A stretch of DNA of 64,000 nt from Porticoccaceae bacterium (GCA_024639885.1 JAHEGD010000003.1:1-64000); one strand, 5' to 3'; shown: positions 18,456 to 28,365, counted from the first letter of the stretch. Notes: generated by a model not told the origin, from the sequence alone. Made by a program: numbers and translations.

Positions 18456-18502
18456 ATAGTTGGCCGCTAGCGCGGCCCCGTCAAGACTAAGAGGTGATAG
18501 TT

Positions 18503-18904
18503 ATGGTCGATAAGAGTCGTCAATACAGTATCTCCCAGCTCGCGAAAGAGTTTGATGTCACCCCGCGGGCGATCCGCCACTACGAGCAGATCGGCCTGAT
18601 CGCGCCGCAGCGGGTCGGCCAAAACCGCATCTACAACGCCGCCGACCGGATCCGCTTAAAGCTGATTGTGCGCGGCAAGCGGCTCGGCCTGTCGCTTGAA
18701 CAGTCGCGCGAAATTATCAATATGTACGAGCACGGCGCCAACAACGCCGCCCAGCTAGAGACCCTGATCGACGCCATCCGCCTGCAGCGCGAGCGGCTGC
18801 AGGCGCAGCTGGAGGAGCTCAACAGCATGCTCGGCGATCTCGACCAAGCCGAGGCCGAGTCGCTCGAGGCACTCGCCCACAGCGACCGCGCCAAAGCCGG
18901 TTAG
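18503..18904 (+). CDS. liuR: MerR family regulator of leucine/isovalerate catabolism
   Basis: About 133 residues. The N-terminal winged helix-turn-helix YSISQLAKEFDVTPRAIRHY and EQIGLIAPQRVGQNRIY is MerR type. A coiled helix (LQRERLQAQLEELNSMLGDL) follows for dimer contact. There is no cysteine metal site, which fits LiuR, the acyl-CoA-responsive regulator of branched-chain amino acid degradation in proteobacteria. The ATG at 18503 has GAGGTG six bases upstream; a GTG at 18494 is in frame but lacks such a site. It is the first gene of the liu operon, 54 bases before liuA. Confidence 0.9.
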   Translation: MVDKSRQYSISQLAKEFDVTPRAIRHYEQIGLIAPQRVGQNRIYNAADRIRLKLIVRGKRLGLSLEQSREIINMYEHGANNAAQLETLIDAIRLQRERLQAQLEELNSMLGDLDQAEAESLEALAHSDRAKAG

Positions 18905-18958
18905 CGCCGCACACCGATTACCCCACTCTCATCATCATCAACCAAACCGGAGCCGCCC

Positions 18959-20128
18959 ATGAGCATCAGCTACCCTACCCTCAACTTTAACCTCGGCGAA
19001 GAGATCGACATGCTGCGCGATTCGGTCTACCAGTTCTGCCAAGCCGAGCTGGCCCCGCGCGCCGAGCAGATCGACCGCGACAACGAGTTTCCGATGGACA
19101 TGTGGCGCAAGTTTGGCGACATGGGGCTGCTGGGCATCACTGTTGACGAGCAGTACGGCGGCTCCAACATGGGCTACTTGGCCCACACCATCGCGATGGA
19201 AGAGATCTCGCGCGCCTCGGCGTCGGTCGGTCTCTCCTACGGCGCCCACTCCAACCTCTGCGTCAACCAGATCTCTAAGAATGGCAGCCACGAGCAGAAG
19301 CTCAAGTACCTGCCCAAGCTCTGCAGCGGCGAGCACATCGGCGCGCTGGCGATGTCTGAACCCAATGCCGGCTCCGATGTAGTCAGCATGAAATTGGCCG
19401 CGGTCAAAGATGGCGACCACTACGTGCTCAACGGCAACAAGATGTGGATCACCAACGGCCCCGATGCCGACACCTATGTGATCTACGCCAAGACCGATCT
19501 GCACGGCGGCTCGAAAGGCATCACCGCATTTATTGTCGAGCGCGACAGCGCCGGTTTTAGCCGCCACCAGAAGCTCGACAAGCTCGGCATGCGCGGCTCC
19601 AACACCTGCGAGCTGGTCTTTCAAGATTGCCGAGTGCCGGCCGAGAACATCCTCGGCGGCGAGGGGCGCGGCGTGGCGGTACTGATGAGCGGGCTCGATT
19701 ACGAGCGCACCATCCTCTCCGGCGGCCCGGTCGGCATCATGCAGGCCTGTATGGATGTGGTGGTCCCCTACCTGCACGACCGCAAGCAGTTTGGCCAGTC
19801 GATCGGCGAGTTCCAGCTGATGCAGGGCAAAGTAGCCGATATGTACACCGAGCTGAGCGCCTCGCGGGCCTTTCTTTATGCGGTGGCGGCAGCCTGCGAC
19901 CGCGGCCAAGAGTCGCGCAAAGATGCCGCCGCGGTCATTCTCTACACCGCTGAGCGCGCCACCCAGATGGCCCTGCAGGCGATTCAGACACTCGGTGGCA
20001 ACGGCTACATCAACGAGTACTCGACCGGCCGACTGCTGCGCGACGCCAAACTCTATGAGATTGGTGCCGGCACCTCAGAGGTGCGGCGCATGCTGATCGG
20101 CCGCGAACTGTTCAACGAGACCCGCTAA
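18959..20128 (+). CDS. liuA: isovaleryl-CoA dehydrogenase
   Basis: About 389 residues, the usual length. It oxidises isovaleryl-CoA to 3-methylcrotonyl-CoA with FAD, passing electrons to ETF. The substrate/FAD signature [18 protein letters not shown] is near residue 129. The catalytic Glu249 sits in [13 protein letters not shown], the isovaleryl-type position on the helix rather than the C-terminal position of short- and medium-chain enzymes. The C-terminal [20 protein letters not shown] is conserved. GGAG precedes the ATG. It is the first enzyme gene of the leucine branch. Confidence 0.96.
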   Translation: MSISYPTLNFNLGEEIDMLRDSVYQFCQAELAPRAEQIDRDNEFPMDMWRKFGDMGLLGITVDEQYGGSNMGYLAHTIAMEEISRASASVGLSYGAHSNLCVNQISKNGSHEQKLKYLPKLCSGEHIGALAMSEPNAGSDVVSMKLAAVKDGDHYVLNGNKMWITNGPDADTYVIYAKTDLHGGSKGITAFIVERDSAGFSRHQKLDKLGMRGSNTCELVFQDCRVPAENILGGEGRGVAVLMSGLDYERTILSGGPVGIMQACMDVVVPYLHDRKQFGQSIGEFQLMQGKVADMYTELSASRAFLYAVAAACDRGQESRKDAAAVILYTAERATQMALQAIQTLGGNGYINEYSTGRLLRDAKLYEIGAGTSEVRRMLIGRELFNETR

Positions 20129-20153
20129 CACCGCCCGCCAACAGGAGCTGACC

Positions 20154-21761
20154 ATGGCGATAATTGCCAGCAAAATAAAACCCCAGAGCGGCGAATTTGC
20201 CGCCAACGCCAGCCACATGCAGGCGCTGGTCGCCGACCTGCGCGCCAAGATCGACACGATCTGCGAAGGCGGCGGTGCCGCCGCGCAGCAGCGCCACCTC
20301 GACCGCGGTAAACTGCTGCCGCGCCAGCGGGTCGACGCCCTGCTCGACCCCGGCTCGCCGTTTTTGGAGCTTTCGCAGCTGGCCGCCTACGAGGTCTACG
20401 GCGAGAACGTGCCGGCCGCCGGGGTGATTACCGGCATCGGCCGGGTCGCCGGCCGCGAGTGTCTGATCGTCGCCAACGACGCCACCGTCAAAGGCGGCTC
20501 CTACTACCCGTTGACGGTTAAAAAACACCTCCGCGCACAGGCGATCGCCCAGCAAAATGGGCTGCTGTGTATCTACTTGGTCGACTCCGGCGGCGCCAAC
20601 CTGCCCCGCCAAGACGAGGTCTTCCCCGACCGCGACCACTTTGGCCACATCTTTTTTAACCAGGCCAACATGTCTGCCGAGGGTATCCCGCAGATTGCCG
20701 CGGTGATGGGCTCGTGCACCGCCGGCGGCGCCTATGTACCGGCGATGGCCGACGAATCAATCATCGTCAAAAACCAAGGCACTATTTTCCTCGGTGGGCC
20801 GCCGCTGGTGAAAGCGGCCACCGGCGAGGTGGTCAGCGCCGAAGAGCTCGGCGGCGCCGATGTCCACTGCCGCACCTCTGGGGTTGCCGACCACTACGCC
20901 CAGAACGACCTACACGCGCTAGAGCTGGTGCGCCGCGCAGTGGCGCGCAGCAACCGGCTCAAGCCGGCCCAGCTCGACACCGCCGCGGCGCTGCCGCCGC
21001 GCTATCCCAGCGAGGAGCTCTACGGCGTCATCCCCACCGACACCCGCACCCCCTACGATGTCCGCGAGGTGATCGCGCGGGTCGTCGACGACTCTGACCT
21101 CGACGAGTTTAAGGCGCTCTACGGCACCACGCTGGTGTGCGGTTTTGCGCGCATTCACGGCTACCCGGTCGGCATCGTCGCCAACAACGGCATTCTGTTT
21201 GGCGAGTCGGCCGAGAAAGGCGCGCACTTTGTCGAGCTCTGCGCGCAGCGCAAGATCCCGCTGGTGTTCTTGCAGAACATCACCGGCTTTATGGTCGGCA
21301 AACAGTATGAAGCCGGCGGTATCGCCAAACACGGTGCCAAGATGGTCACCGCGGTGGCGTGCGCCAAGGTGCCCAAGTTCACCGTGCTGATCGGCGGCTC
21401 GTTCGGGGCCGGCAACTACGGTATGTGCGGCCGCGCCTACGACCCCAACTTCCTGTTTATGTGGCCCAACGCGCGTATCTCGGTGATGGGTGGCGAGCAG
21501 GCCGCCGGCGTCTTGGCGACCGTCAAACGCGACCAGATAGAGCGCGCCGGCGACAGCTGGAGCAGCGAGCAGGAGCAGGCTTTTAAGCAGCCGACCATCG
21601 ACGCCTACGAGCATCAGGGCCACCCCTACTACGCTTCGGCGCGGCTCTGGGACGACGGCGTCATCGACCCCGCCGAAACCCGCACGGTGCTCGCCCTGGC
21701 GATCTCTGCCAGCCTCAACAAACCCATCGCCGAGACACGCTTTGGCGTGTTCCGTATGTAA
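20154..21761 (+). CDS. liuB: methylcrotonyl-CoA carboxylase, carboxyltransferase subunit
   Basis: About 535 residues. It transfers the carboxyl group from biotin on LiuD to 3-methylcrotonyl-CoA, giving 3-methylglutaconyl-CoA. The two crotonase-like halves are present: the N-terminal half with [20 protein letters not shown] and [19 protein letters not shown], and the C-terminal half with [20 protein letters not shown] and [16 protein letters not shown]. The latter Gly-rich block is typical of MccB rather than PccB. An AGGAG site precedes the ATG, 25 bases after liuA. Confidence 0.97.
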   Translation: MAIIASKIKPQSGEFAANASHMQALVADLRAKIDTICEGGGAAAQQRHLDRGKLLPRQRVDALLDPGSPFLELSQLAAYEVYGENVPAAGVITGIGRVAGRECLIVANDATVKGGSYYPLTVKKHLRAQAIAQQNGLLCIYLVDSGGANLPRQDEVFPDRDHFGHIFFNQANMSAEGIPQIAAVMGSCTAGGAYVPAMADESIIVKNQGTIFLGGPPLVKAATGEVVSAEELGGADVHCRTSGVADHYAQNDLHALELVRRAVARSNRLKPAQLDTAAALPPRYPSEELYGVIPTDTRTPYDVREVIARVVDDSDLDEFKALYGTTLVCGFARIHGYPVGIVANNGILFGESAEKGAHFVELCAQRKIPLVFLQNITGFMVGKQYEAGGIAKHGAKMVTAVACAKVPKFTVLIGGSFGAGNYGMCGRAYDPNFLFMWPNARISVMGGEQAAGVLATVKRDQIERAGDSWSSEQEQAFKQPTIDAYEHQGHPYYASARLWDDGVIDPAETRTVLALAISASLNKPIAETRFGVFRM

Positions 21762-21773
21762 CCGGAGCCGATT

Positions 21774-22562
21774 ATGAGCACAGATAGATTACTGATTGAA
21801 CGCGACAGCCGCGCTGTCGTCACCCTCACGCTCAACAACCCCGAACAGCACAACGCCTTCGACGACCAGCTGATTGCCGCACTCGAGAGCGCCTACGCCA
21901 GCCTCGCCGAGGACACCTCAGTGCGCGCCGTCGTACTGGCCGCCAACGGGCGCAGCTTCTCGGCCGGCGCCGACTTGGGCTACATGAAAAAAATGGCCGG
22001 TTTCAACCAGGCCGACAACCAGAAAGATGCCGAGCGGCTGGCAGCGATGCTGGCCGCGCTCAACAACCTGCCGATGCCGACCATCGCCCGCGTGCAGGGT
22101 GCCGCTTTTGGCGGCGCGGTCGGCTTGGTGAGCTGCTGCGACATGGCGATCGGCAGCCAGCGGGCCAGCTTCTGCCTCTCTGAGGTCAAGCTCGGGCTGA
22201 TCCCGGCGACCATCTCACCCTACGTGCTGCGCGCTATCGGCGAGCGCGCCGCGCGCCGCTACTTCACCACCGCCGAGCGCTTCGACGCCGCCACCGCCGC
22301 AAGGCTCGGCCTGCTCAGCGAGGTGGTTGACGAAAGCGAACTCGACAGTGCTGTCGAGCAGCTGCTGGCTGCACTGCTCGCCAACGGCCCGTCGGCCGTG
22401 CGCGAGGCCAAAGCGCTGGTGCTCGACTACGGCGGCCGCCCGATCGAGCCGGCGCTGATGCTCGACAGCAGCGAACGAATCGCCCGGCTGCGCGTCTCTG
22501 CCGAGGGCCAAGAGGGGCTGGCGTCATTTTTTGACAAGCGCCCGCCGGCCTGGCAGCAGTAA
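21774..22562 (+). CDS. liuC: methylglutaconyl-CoA hydratase
   Basis: About 262 residues of the crotonase fold. It hydrates 3-methylglutaconyl-CoA to HMG-CoA. The oxyanion-hole block FSAGADLGYMKKM is near residue 62 and the second block VQGAAFGGAVGLVSCCDMAI near residue 105. The family Glu is in FCLSEVKLGLIPATISPYV. The gene starts 12 bases after liuB and lies in the standard liu order, which supports this function over other crotonases. Confidence 0.95.
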   Translation: MSTDRLLIERDSRAVVTLTLNNPEQHNAFDDQLIAALESAYASLAEDTSVRAVVLAANGRSFSAGADLGYMKKMAGFNQADNQKDAERLAAMLAALNNLPMPTIARVQGAAFGGAVGLVSCCDMAIGSQRASFCLSEVKLGLIPATISPYVLRAIGERAARRYFTTAERFDAATAARLGLLSEVVDESELDSAVEQLLAALLANGPSAVREAKALVLDYGGRPIEPALMLDSSERIARLRVSAEGQEGLASFFDKRPPAWQQ

Positions 22563-22607
22563 GCCTAGCTCTCCCCTATTGCACACAACACGACGGAAGT
22601 TGCCCCT

Positions 22608-24614
22608 ATGTTCAGTAAAATTCTTATCGCCAACCGCGGCGAAATCGCCTGCCGGATCATTCGTACCGCGCGCGCCATGGGCGTTAAAACTGTCGCCGTG
22701 TACAGCGATGCCGACGCCACCGCCCAGCATGTGCTGCTCGCCGACGAGGCGGTTCACATCGGCGGTTCGGCCTCGCGCGACAGCTACCTGAAGGGCGACC
22801 GCGTGCTCGCCGCCGCCCTGCAGACCGGCGCCCAAGCGGTTCACCCCGGCTACGGCTTCCTCTCCGAGAACGCCCAGTTCAGCGAGCTGTGCAGCGCCAA
22901 CGGAGTGGTCTTTATCGGCCCGCCGGTCGGCGCCATTGAGGCGATGGGCTCGAAGTCGGCCGCCAAGCAGATTATGGAGCAGGCCGGCGTACCGCTGGTG
23001 CCGGGCTACCACGGCAGCGATCAGAGCCCGGCCACCCTCAAGGCCGCCGCCGATCAGATGGGCTACCCGGTGCTGCTTAAAGCGGTCGCCGGTGGCGGCG
23101 GCAAAGGCATGCGTCAGGTGTGGGCCAGCGACCAGTTTGATGAAGCGCTGGCGGCCGCCAAACGCGAGGCGCTGAACGGCTTTGGCAACGACGACATGCT
23201 GGTTGAGAAATACCTCACCCAGCCGCGCCACGTCGAGATCCAAGTGTTTTGCGACAACCACGGCAACGCCGTCTACCTGTTTGAGCGCGACTGTTCGGTG
23301 CAGCGCCGCCACCAGAAGGTGCTCGAAGAGGCGCCCGCCCCCGGCATGAGCGAGCCGCTGCGCCGCGCCATGGGCGAGGCTGCCGTTAAGGCGGCGCAAG
23401 CGATCGACTACCGCGGCGCCGGCACCGTCGAGTTTCTGCTCGATGTCGACGGCAGCTTTTTCTTTATGGAGATGAACACCCGCCTACAGGTGGAGCACCC
23501 GGTAACCGAGCTGATCACCGGCGAGGATCTGGTCGAGTGGCAGCTGCGCGTTGCCGACAACCAGCCGCTGCCCAAAGCGCAGAGCGAGCTCACCCTGCGC
23601 GGTCACGCCGTCGAGGCGCGCATCTACGCCGAAGACCCCGACAACGAATTTCTGCCCGCCACCGGCGCGCTCAGTTACCTGCGCACCCCGGCCGAGTCGG
23701 CCCACGTGCGGGTCGACAGCGGCGTGGTTGAAGGCGACCAAGTGTCGGTCTTCTACGACCCGATGATCGCTAAACTGATTGTCTGGGACGAGGACCGCGA
23801 GCGCGCCATCGACCGGCTCACCAACGCCCTGCGCGACTACCGGATAGCCGGCCTGACCACCAACATCGACTACCTCTACCGGATCGCCGACAGCGCGCCG
23901 TTCCGCGCCGCCGACCTGGATACGCGCTTTATTGAGCGCCACAACCAGCTGTTGGTAGAGACCCCGCGCACCCAACTGACCGTCGAGCAGCAGCTGGCCA
24001 TAGTGGCCGCACTGGTCGCCGAACCCGCTGCGCCGGTCGCCAGCGCCGCTGGCGACGCCGACTGCTCGCCGTGGCAGGCCAGCGGCGACTGGCGTCTCAA
24101 CTACCGCCACCGCCGCCACACCGCGGTGGCAGTCGACGGCTGCGAGTACCGCATCGCCACCGAGCTGGCCGACGGTGCCATTCACTGGCAGGCCGACGGC
24201 GGCGAGCAGCACGTTACCGGCACACTCAGCTGCCAGCGCAGCGGTGACCAGCTGCAGCTGGTGATCGATGGCCAGCGCAGCAGCGCCAGTGTCTACCGTG
24301 CCGGCCAGCAGCTGACCGTGTTTAGCGCCGCCGGCAGCTTTACCGCCAGCCTAGTTGCGCCAGACTTGGGTGACACCGACAGCACCGACGCCGGCGGTGG
24401 GCTGCTAGCACCGATGAACGGTACTGTGGTCGCCCAGCTGGTAGAGCCCGGTGTCGATGTCGAGGCCGGCACCACGCTGATGGTGATGGAGGCGATGAAG
24501 ATGGAGCACGCCATCAAGGCACCCAGCGCCGGCCGTGTCGCCGAGTTTTACTTTAGCCCGGGCGAGCTGGTAAGCGGCGGTGCCGAGCTGCTCGACTTTA
24601 GCGCCGCCGAATAA
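22608..24614 (+). CDS. liuD: methylcrotonyl-CoA carboxylase, biotin-containing subunit
   Basis: About 668 residues. A biotin carboxylase domain fills residues 1-450, with ILIANRGEIACRIIRTAR, the ATP-grasp glycine loop AVAGGGGKGMRQV and the catalytic MEMNTRLQVEHPVTE. A linker (BT-like) region follows. The C-terminal biotinyl domain holds MEAMKMEHA, with the lysine to be biotinylated at about residue 631. It uses ATP and bicarbonate to carboxylate its biotin, then works with LiuB. The biotin protein ligase is not in the window. Confidence 0.97.
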   Translation: MFSKILIANRGEIACRIIRTARAMGVKTVAVYSDADATAQHVLLADEAVHIGGSASRDSYLKGDRVLAAALQTGAQAVHPGYGFLSENAQFSELCSANGVVFIGPPVGAIEAMGSKSAAKQIMEQAGVPLVPGYHGSDQSPATLKAAADQMGYPVLLKAVAGGGGKGMRQVWASDQFDEALAAAKREALNGFGNDDMLVEKYLTQPRHVEIQVFCDNHGNAVYLFERDCSVQRRHQKVLEEAPAPGMSEPLRRAMGEAAVKAAQAIDYRGAGTVEFLLDVDGSFFFMEMNTRLQVEHPVTELITGEDLVEWQLRVADNQPLPKAQSELTLRGHAVEARIYAEDPDNEFLPATGALSYLRTPAESAHVRVDSGVVEGDQVSVFYDPMIAKLIVWDEDRERAIDRLTNALRDYRIAGLTTNIDYLYRIADSAPFRAADLDTRFIERHNQLLVETPRTQLTVEQQLAIVAALVAEPAAPVASAAGDADCSPWQASGDWRLNYRHRRHTAVAVDGCEYRIATELADGAIHWQADGGEQHVTGTLSCQRSGDQLQLVIDGQRSSASVYRAGQQLTVFSAAGSFTASLVAPDLGDTDSTDAGGGLLAPMNGTVVAQLVEPGVDVEAGTTLMVMEAMKMEHAIKAPSAGRVAEFYFSPGELVSGGAELLDFSAAE

Positions 24615-24644
24615 CCGACCGCCACCACACCGGGGAGCCGACTG

Positions 24645-25541
24645 ATGAGCCTACCAAAGCAGGTCAAAATCGTTGAAGTGGGGCCGCGCGACGGCCTGCA
24701 AAATGAGCCCAGCGAACTGACCGTGGCAACCCGCGTCGCGCTGATTGAGGCGCTCGCCGACGCCGGCCTACGGACCATCGAGGCGGGCAGTTTTGTCAGC
24801 CCCAAGTGGGTGCCGCAGATGGCCGGCAGCGCCGAGGTGTTCGCGGCGCTAAAGCCGCGCGCGGAGGTGACCTACACTGCGCTCACCCCAAACTTACAGG
24901 GGTTGGAAGCGGCGCTGGCGGCGGGTGTCAAAGAGGTGGCGGTATTTGGCGCCGCCTCAGAGGCGTTTAGCCAAAAGAACATCAACTGCACTATCGCCGA
25001 GAGCCTGGCCCGATTTGAGCCGGTCGCCCGCGCCGCGCTGGATGCCGGCGTGGCGGTGCGCGGCTACATCAGCTGCGTGGTGGGCTGTCCCTACCAGGGG
25101 GCGATCGAGCCGGCCGCCGTGGCCAGCGTGGCGCAGCAGCTACTGGATATGGGCTGCTACGAGATCTCGCTCGGCGACACCGTTGGCGTCGCCACCCCCA
25201 ACCGCGTCACCGCACTGCTCGAACCGCTGCAAGCGACAATCTCAACGCGACAGCTAGCGGTGCACTTTCACGACACCTACGGCCAGGCCTTGGCGAACAT
25301 CTACCGCGCCTTGGAAATGGGCGTAGCCACCGTCGACAGCTCGGTCGCCGGGCTCGGCGGCTGCCCCTACGCCGCCGGCGCCTCGGGCAATGTCGCAACA
25401 GAAGAGGTGGTCTATCTGCTCAACGGGTTGGGCATCGAGCACGGCGTCGACCTCAACGCACTGGCCCGCGCCGGCGCCGCCATATCGGCGCAGCTCAACC
25501 GCCCCAATGGCTCCAAGGTGGGGCGCGCACTGGCCGGATGA
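24645..25541 (+). CDS. liuE: hydroxymethylglutaryl-CoA lyase
   Basis: About 298 residues of a TIM-barrel lyase splitting HMG-CoA into acetyl-CoA and acetoacetate, the last step of the leucine branch. The N-terminal VEVGPRDGLQNEP has the metal-binding Asp and catalytic Arg. AVHFHDTYGQALANIYRALE gives the metal His pair, and the flexible-loop signature GLGGCPYAAGASGNVATEE holds the active-site Cys. GGGGAG precedes the ATG. It ends the liu operon; acetoacetate can be handled by scoAB at 28.4-29.7 kb. Confidence 0.97.
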   Translation: MSLPKQVKIVEVGPRDGLQNEPSELTVATRVALIEALADAGLRTIEAGSFVSPKWVPQMAGSAEVFAALKPRAEVTYTALTPNLQGLEAALAAGVKEVAVFGAASEAFSQKNINCTIAESLARFEPVARAALDAGVAVRGYISCVVGCPYQGAIEPAAVASVAQQLLDMGCYEISLGDTVGVATPNRVTALLEPLQATISTRQLAVHFHDTYGQALANIYRALEMGVATVDSSVAGLGGCPYAAGASGNVATEEVVYLLNGLGIEHGVDLNALARAGAAISAQLNRPNGSKVGRALAG

Positions 25542-25641
25542 GCGGGTAAAAACAAAGAGTGGCCAAAGCAGCGCTTATCAGCGATTATTACACCACGACT
25601 CCCCCTTCGTGGCGCCAGAACAGCGGCGTATGCTTAGGGCG

Positions 25642-25667
25642 AAAAAACCGCCCGTTGGCGGTTTTTT
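25642..25667. terminator. bidirectional terminator between liuE and the AraC gene
   Basis: Stem AAAAAACCGCC/GGCGGTTTTTT with loop CGTT. It touches the stop codon of the minus-strand AraC gene and lies 100 bases after liuE, so it can end both transcripts. Confidence 0.9.
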
Positions 25668-26644
25668 CATTTATCGCGCCGCAATGCGCTCGGCGCCACC
25701 CCCGCCCAACGGCGCAGCGCGCGCCGAAAGTTGGCCGCGTTGGCAAAGTCGAGCAGTGCGGCAATCTCTGCCACCGGCAGATCGGTACCGGTCAGATACT
25801 CGACCGCCAGCCGGTGGCGCACCTGGTCGAGCAGCGGCTGAAAACGGCTCCCCTCGCGGGCCAACTTGCGCTGTAGGGTGCTCTCGCTGACATTGAGCCG
25901 GCGCGCCACTTCGGCGCAGTTGGGAAAGTGCGAGTGGCAGCTGAGCAGCTCGTGCTTAACCCGCTCGCTGACCAGTCCGGCGTGGCTATCGCGGCTGAGC
26001 ATGCGGTCGCAGTGGCGCCGCAACACCGCCTGGGCGAGCGGGTCTGACGAGTCGATCGGCAGTGCCAGCGCCGCGCGGTTAAACAGCAGCGCGGCGCCCT
26101 GCTGCTGGTAGCGAACTGCGCCGCTAAACCGCGCTGCGGTCGACAATTCCGCATAGGGCAGTTCTATCGTCAGCTCGGCGAGCGATTGCGGCGCCAACAT
26201 CTCTAGGTTGTGCTGTACCGCGCTAAACAACACATCGATATAAAAGTCGCGCAGTGGCTCTGGCAGGTGGCCGGCGCGCACCGCTAGCCGCAGCCCGCTG
26301 TCGCTGCGCTGGCTGCTCACCTCGATGCTCGGCAAGATGGCGCGGGCGTAGCGCAACAGCAGGTTGAGCAGCTCGCCGACGGTCGCCGCGGTCATCAGCG
26401 CGTAGCCAAACATCCCCAGCGAGACCATCTCTAACCGCTGCCCCAACTCAATACCAAGGTGGCCGCACGGCTCGTCGCGGTCGCCGCGATAGAGCGCCAA
26501 CGCACAGCTGTAGAGCTGGTCGGCCTCGACGCCGCTCAACAGCGTCTGCGCACCGAGCGGCGCAGCGAGCGCCTGCAGTGGCGCCAGCGGCTGGCCGCGC
26601 TCGCGCAGTATGGTCTCGATCACAGTGGCAACATGTTGGTGCAT
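25667..26644 (-). CDS. AraC family regulator
   Basis: About 325 residues. Residues 1-200 match the arabinose-binding-like N-terminal domain found in OruR/ArgR-type and alkane regulators (LGIELGQRLEMVSLGMFGYA). The C-terminal 90 residues carry two helix-turn-helix motifs: CAEVARRLNVSESTLQRKLA and VAEIAALLDFANAANFRRAL. It is divergent from alkB across a 120-base gap that holds a 9-bp inverted repeat, so it probably controls alkB. The inducer is unknown; medium-chain alkanes or alcohols are the natural guess. Confidence 0.88.
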   Translation of the reverse strand: MHQHVATVIETILRERGQPLAPLQALAAPLGAQTLLSGVEADQLYSCALALYRGDRDEPCGHLGIELGQRLEMVSLGMFGYALMTAATVGELLNLLLRYARAILPSIEVSSQRSDSGLRLAVRAGHLPEPLRDFYIDVLFSAVQHNLEMLAPQSLAELTIELPYAELSTAARFSGAVRYQQQGAALLFNRAALALPIDSSDPLAQAVLRRHCDRMLSRDSHAGLVSERVKHELLSCHSHFPNCAEVARRLNVSESTLQRKLAREGSRFQPLLDQVRHRLAVEYLTGTDLPVAEIAALLDFANAANFRRALRRWAGVAPSALRRDK

Positions 26645-26663
26645 GGCAGCGCTCTCACCCGCT

Positions 26664-26729
26664 TAATTGACCGTATATAACCCTTACATTGATGGTATTT
26701 AACCCCTATCAGCTACCGCCGGTCAATTA
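26664..26729. promoter_or_regulatory. inverted repeat in the araC-type/alkB intergenic region
   Basis: Perfect 9-bp arms TAATTGACC (26664-26672) and GGTCAATTA (26721-26729) are separated by 48 bases. The AT-rich spacer includes the near-repeats TATATAACCC and TATTTAACCC. Spacing and position between divergent genes fit looping or paired half-sites for the AraC protein. This is inference. Confidence 0.45.
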
Positions 26730-26764
26730 GACTCGTTGACAAGCTGACCCATTGGAGTGACCCC

Positions 26765-27937
26765 ATGCCCACCTTAACTGCAGAACACCCCACCCTCGGC
26801 ACCATTAGCTACCGCGACAACAAGCGCTACTGGTGGGCACTGGCGATTCTGCTGCCGGCCTTCCCGCTGATGGGGATCGGCCTCTACCTCTACAGCGGCC
26901 TGGAGTGGACGCTAGTCGCGCCGCTGGTCGGTATCTATATCGCCGTGCCGACCCTCGACTGGGCGCTCGGCAGCGACACCAGCAACCCACCGGAGGCGCT
27001 GGTACCGCAGCTGGAGGCCGACCGCTACTACCGCTACCTGACCTACGCAACGGTGCCGATGCACTTTATCGTGCTGTTTGTCGCCGCCTATGTGGCCGGC
27101 AGCTACCCACTGAGCGGCTGGGGCATTGCAGCGATCGCGATGAGCGCCGGGCTCTACAGCGGCTTGGCTATCAACACCGCCCATGAGCTCGGCCACAAAG
27201 CCACCGGGCTGGAGCAACTGCTGGCCCGTATCTGCCTGGCGGTGCCGGCCTACGGCCACTTTACGGTCGAGCACAACCGCGGCCACCACGTGCTGGTATC
27301 AACCCCCGAGGACCCGGCTAGCGCGCGCATGGGCGAATCGATCTACGCCTTTGCGCTGCGCGAGATACCCGGCACCTTTGTGCGCGGCTGGCAGCTAGAG
27401 CGCCAGCGGCTGGCCAAACAGGGCAGATCGCTGTGGTCGCCGAGCAACACCATCCTGCAGTCGTACGCTCTCAGCGCCGCCATTCATATCGGCCTGATCG
27501 CACTGTTTGGGTGGCTGATGGTGCCGTTCCTGCTGGTTCACAATTTTTGGGCGTGGTTCCAGCTCACCTCGGCCAACTACGTAGAGCACTACGGGCTGCT
27601 GCGCGGCAAACAGGCCGACGGCCGCTACGAGCGCTGCCAGCCGCACCACTCGTGGAACGCCAACTACATCGTCAGCAACCTGCTGCTGTTCCACCTCGAG
27701 CGCCACTCCGACCACCACGCCAACCCGTCGCGCCGCTACCAGAGCCTGCGTAACTTCGACGACCTGCCCGAGCTGCCCAATGGCTACTACGGCGTCTACT
27801 GGCTCGCCTATTTACCGTGGCTTTGGTACCGCGTGATGGACCGCCGACTGCTCGCCCTGCCGCACATTCAGGGCGATCTGAGCCGGGTTAATATCCAGCC
27901 CAGCCAACGGGCAAAAATTGAGGCTCGCTACGATTGA
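26765..27937 (+). CDS. alkB: alkane 1-monooxygenase
   Basis: About 390 residues of the membrane di-iron hydroxylase family, which adds oxygen to terminal methyl groups of medium-chain alkanes. The histidine boxes are HELGHK at 140-145, HNRGHH at 170-175 and HSDHH at 314-318, the last within LERHSDHHANPSRRYQ, which together with NYVEHYGL is the AlkB hallmark. About six membrane helices are visible. GGAG precedes the ATG. No rubredoxin or rubredoxin reductase gene adjoins it, so electrons must come from elsewhere in the genome. Confidence 0.96.
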   Translation: MPTLTAEHPTLGTISYRDNKRYWWALAILLPAFPLMGIGLYLYSGLEWTLVAPLVGIYIAVPTLDWALGSDTSNPPEALVPQLEADRYYRYLTYATVPMHFIVLFVAAYVAGSYPLSGWGIAAIAMSAGLYSGLAINTAHELGHKATGLEQLLARICLAVPAYGHFTVEHNRGHHVLVSTPEDPASARMGESIYAFALREIPGTFVRGWQLERQRLAKQGRSLWSPSNTILQSYALSAAIHIGLIALFGWLMVPFLLVHNFWAWFQLTSANYVEHYGLLRGKQADGRYERCQPHHSWNANYIVSNLLLFHLERHSDHHANPSRRYQSLRNFDDLPELPNGYYGVYWLAYLPWLWYRVMDRRLLALPHIQGDLSRVNIQPSQRAKIEARYD

Positions 27938-27982
27938 GCTGTGGATGGCTATCGCGTGTCGTCGTAGTCCGCCAAGCCTCAC

Positions 27983-28110
27983 CAGCAACCGTCATCCCGG
28001 CCTCTGAGCCATCTCAGCAGCCGTCACCCCAGCCCCCGAGCCATCTCAGCAGCCGTCACCCCAGTCCCCGAGCCACACCAGAAACCGTCATCCCGGCCTC
28101 CGAGCCGGGA
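27983..28110. repeat. 32-bp tandem repeat array, four units
   Basis: Units start at 27983, 28015, 28047 and 28079. Each resembles CAGCAACCGTCATCCCGGCC followed by TCCGAGCCATCT. They share the CGTCATCCCGG core with the 34-bp family but on the opposite strand. The array lies right after alkB. Confidence 0.8.
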
Positions 28111-28144
28111 TCTTGTTTTATAACACTGCCAGACAAGATCCCGG
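28105..28144. repeat. 12-bp perfect inverted repeat joining two arrays
   Basis: CCGGGATCTTGT (28105-28116) pairs with ACAAGATCCCGG (28133-28144) across 16 bases. It forms the axis between the 32-bp array on the left and the 34-bp array on the right. As RNA it would form a strong hairpin between convergent alkB and scoB; there is only a short T-run after the left arm. Confidence 0.75.
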
Positions 28145-28151
28145 ATCACGC

Positions 28152-28343
28152 GCTGCGCGCTGTCCGGGATTACGATATGAGGGGAGCTGCGCGCTGTCCG
28201 AGATGACGATATGAGGGGAGCTGCGCGCTGTCCGGGATGACGATGTGAGGGGAGCTGCCCGCTGTCCGGAACGACGATGTAAGGGGAGCTGCGCGCAGTC
28301 CGGGATGACGATGTAAGGGGAGCTGCGCGGTGTCCGGGATGAC
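28152..28343. repeat. 34-bp tandem repeat array, six units
   Basis: Units start at 28152, 28186, 28220, 28254, 28288 and 28322 (last one incomplete). The unit reads GCTGCGCGCTGTCCGGGATG then ACGATATGAGGGGA. Sequence and period match the array at 3962-4097. Units carry scattered point changes, so the array is old enough to have drifted. Confidence 0.85.
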
Positions 28344-28365
28344 CTCGCCGAAGCTCTCGCGCCGA

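Noticed and set aside
27934-28206. 90-codon frame after alkB
   Set aside because: Composed of translated 32-bp and 34-bp repeats; Pro/Ser-rich low complexity.
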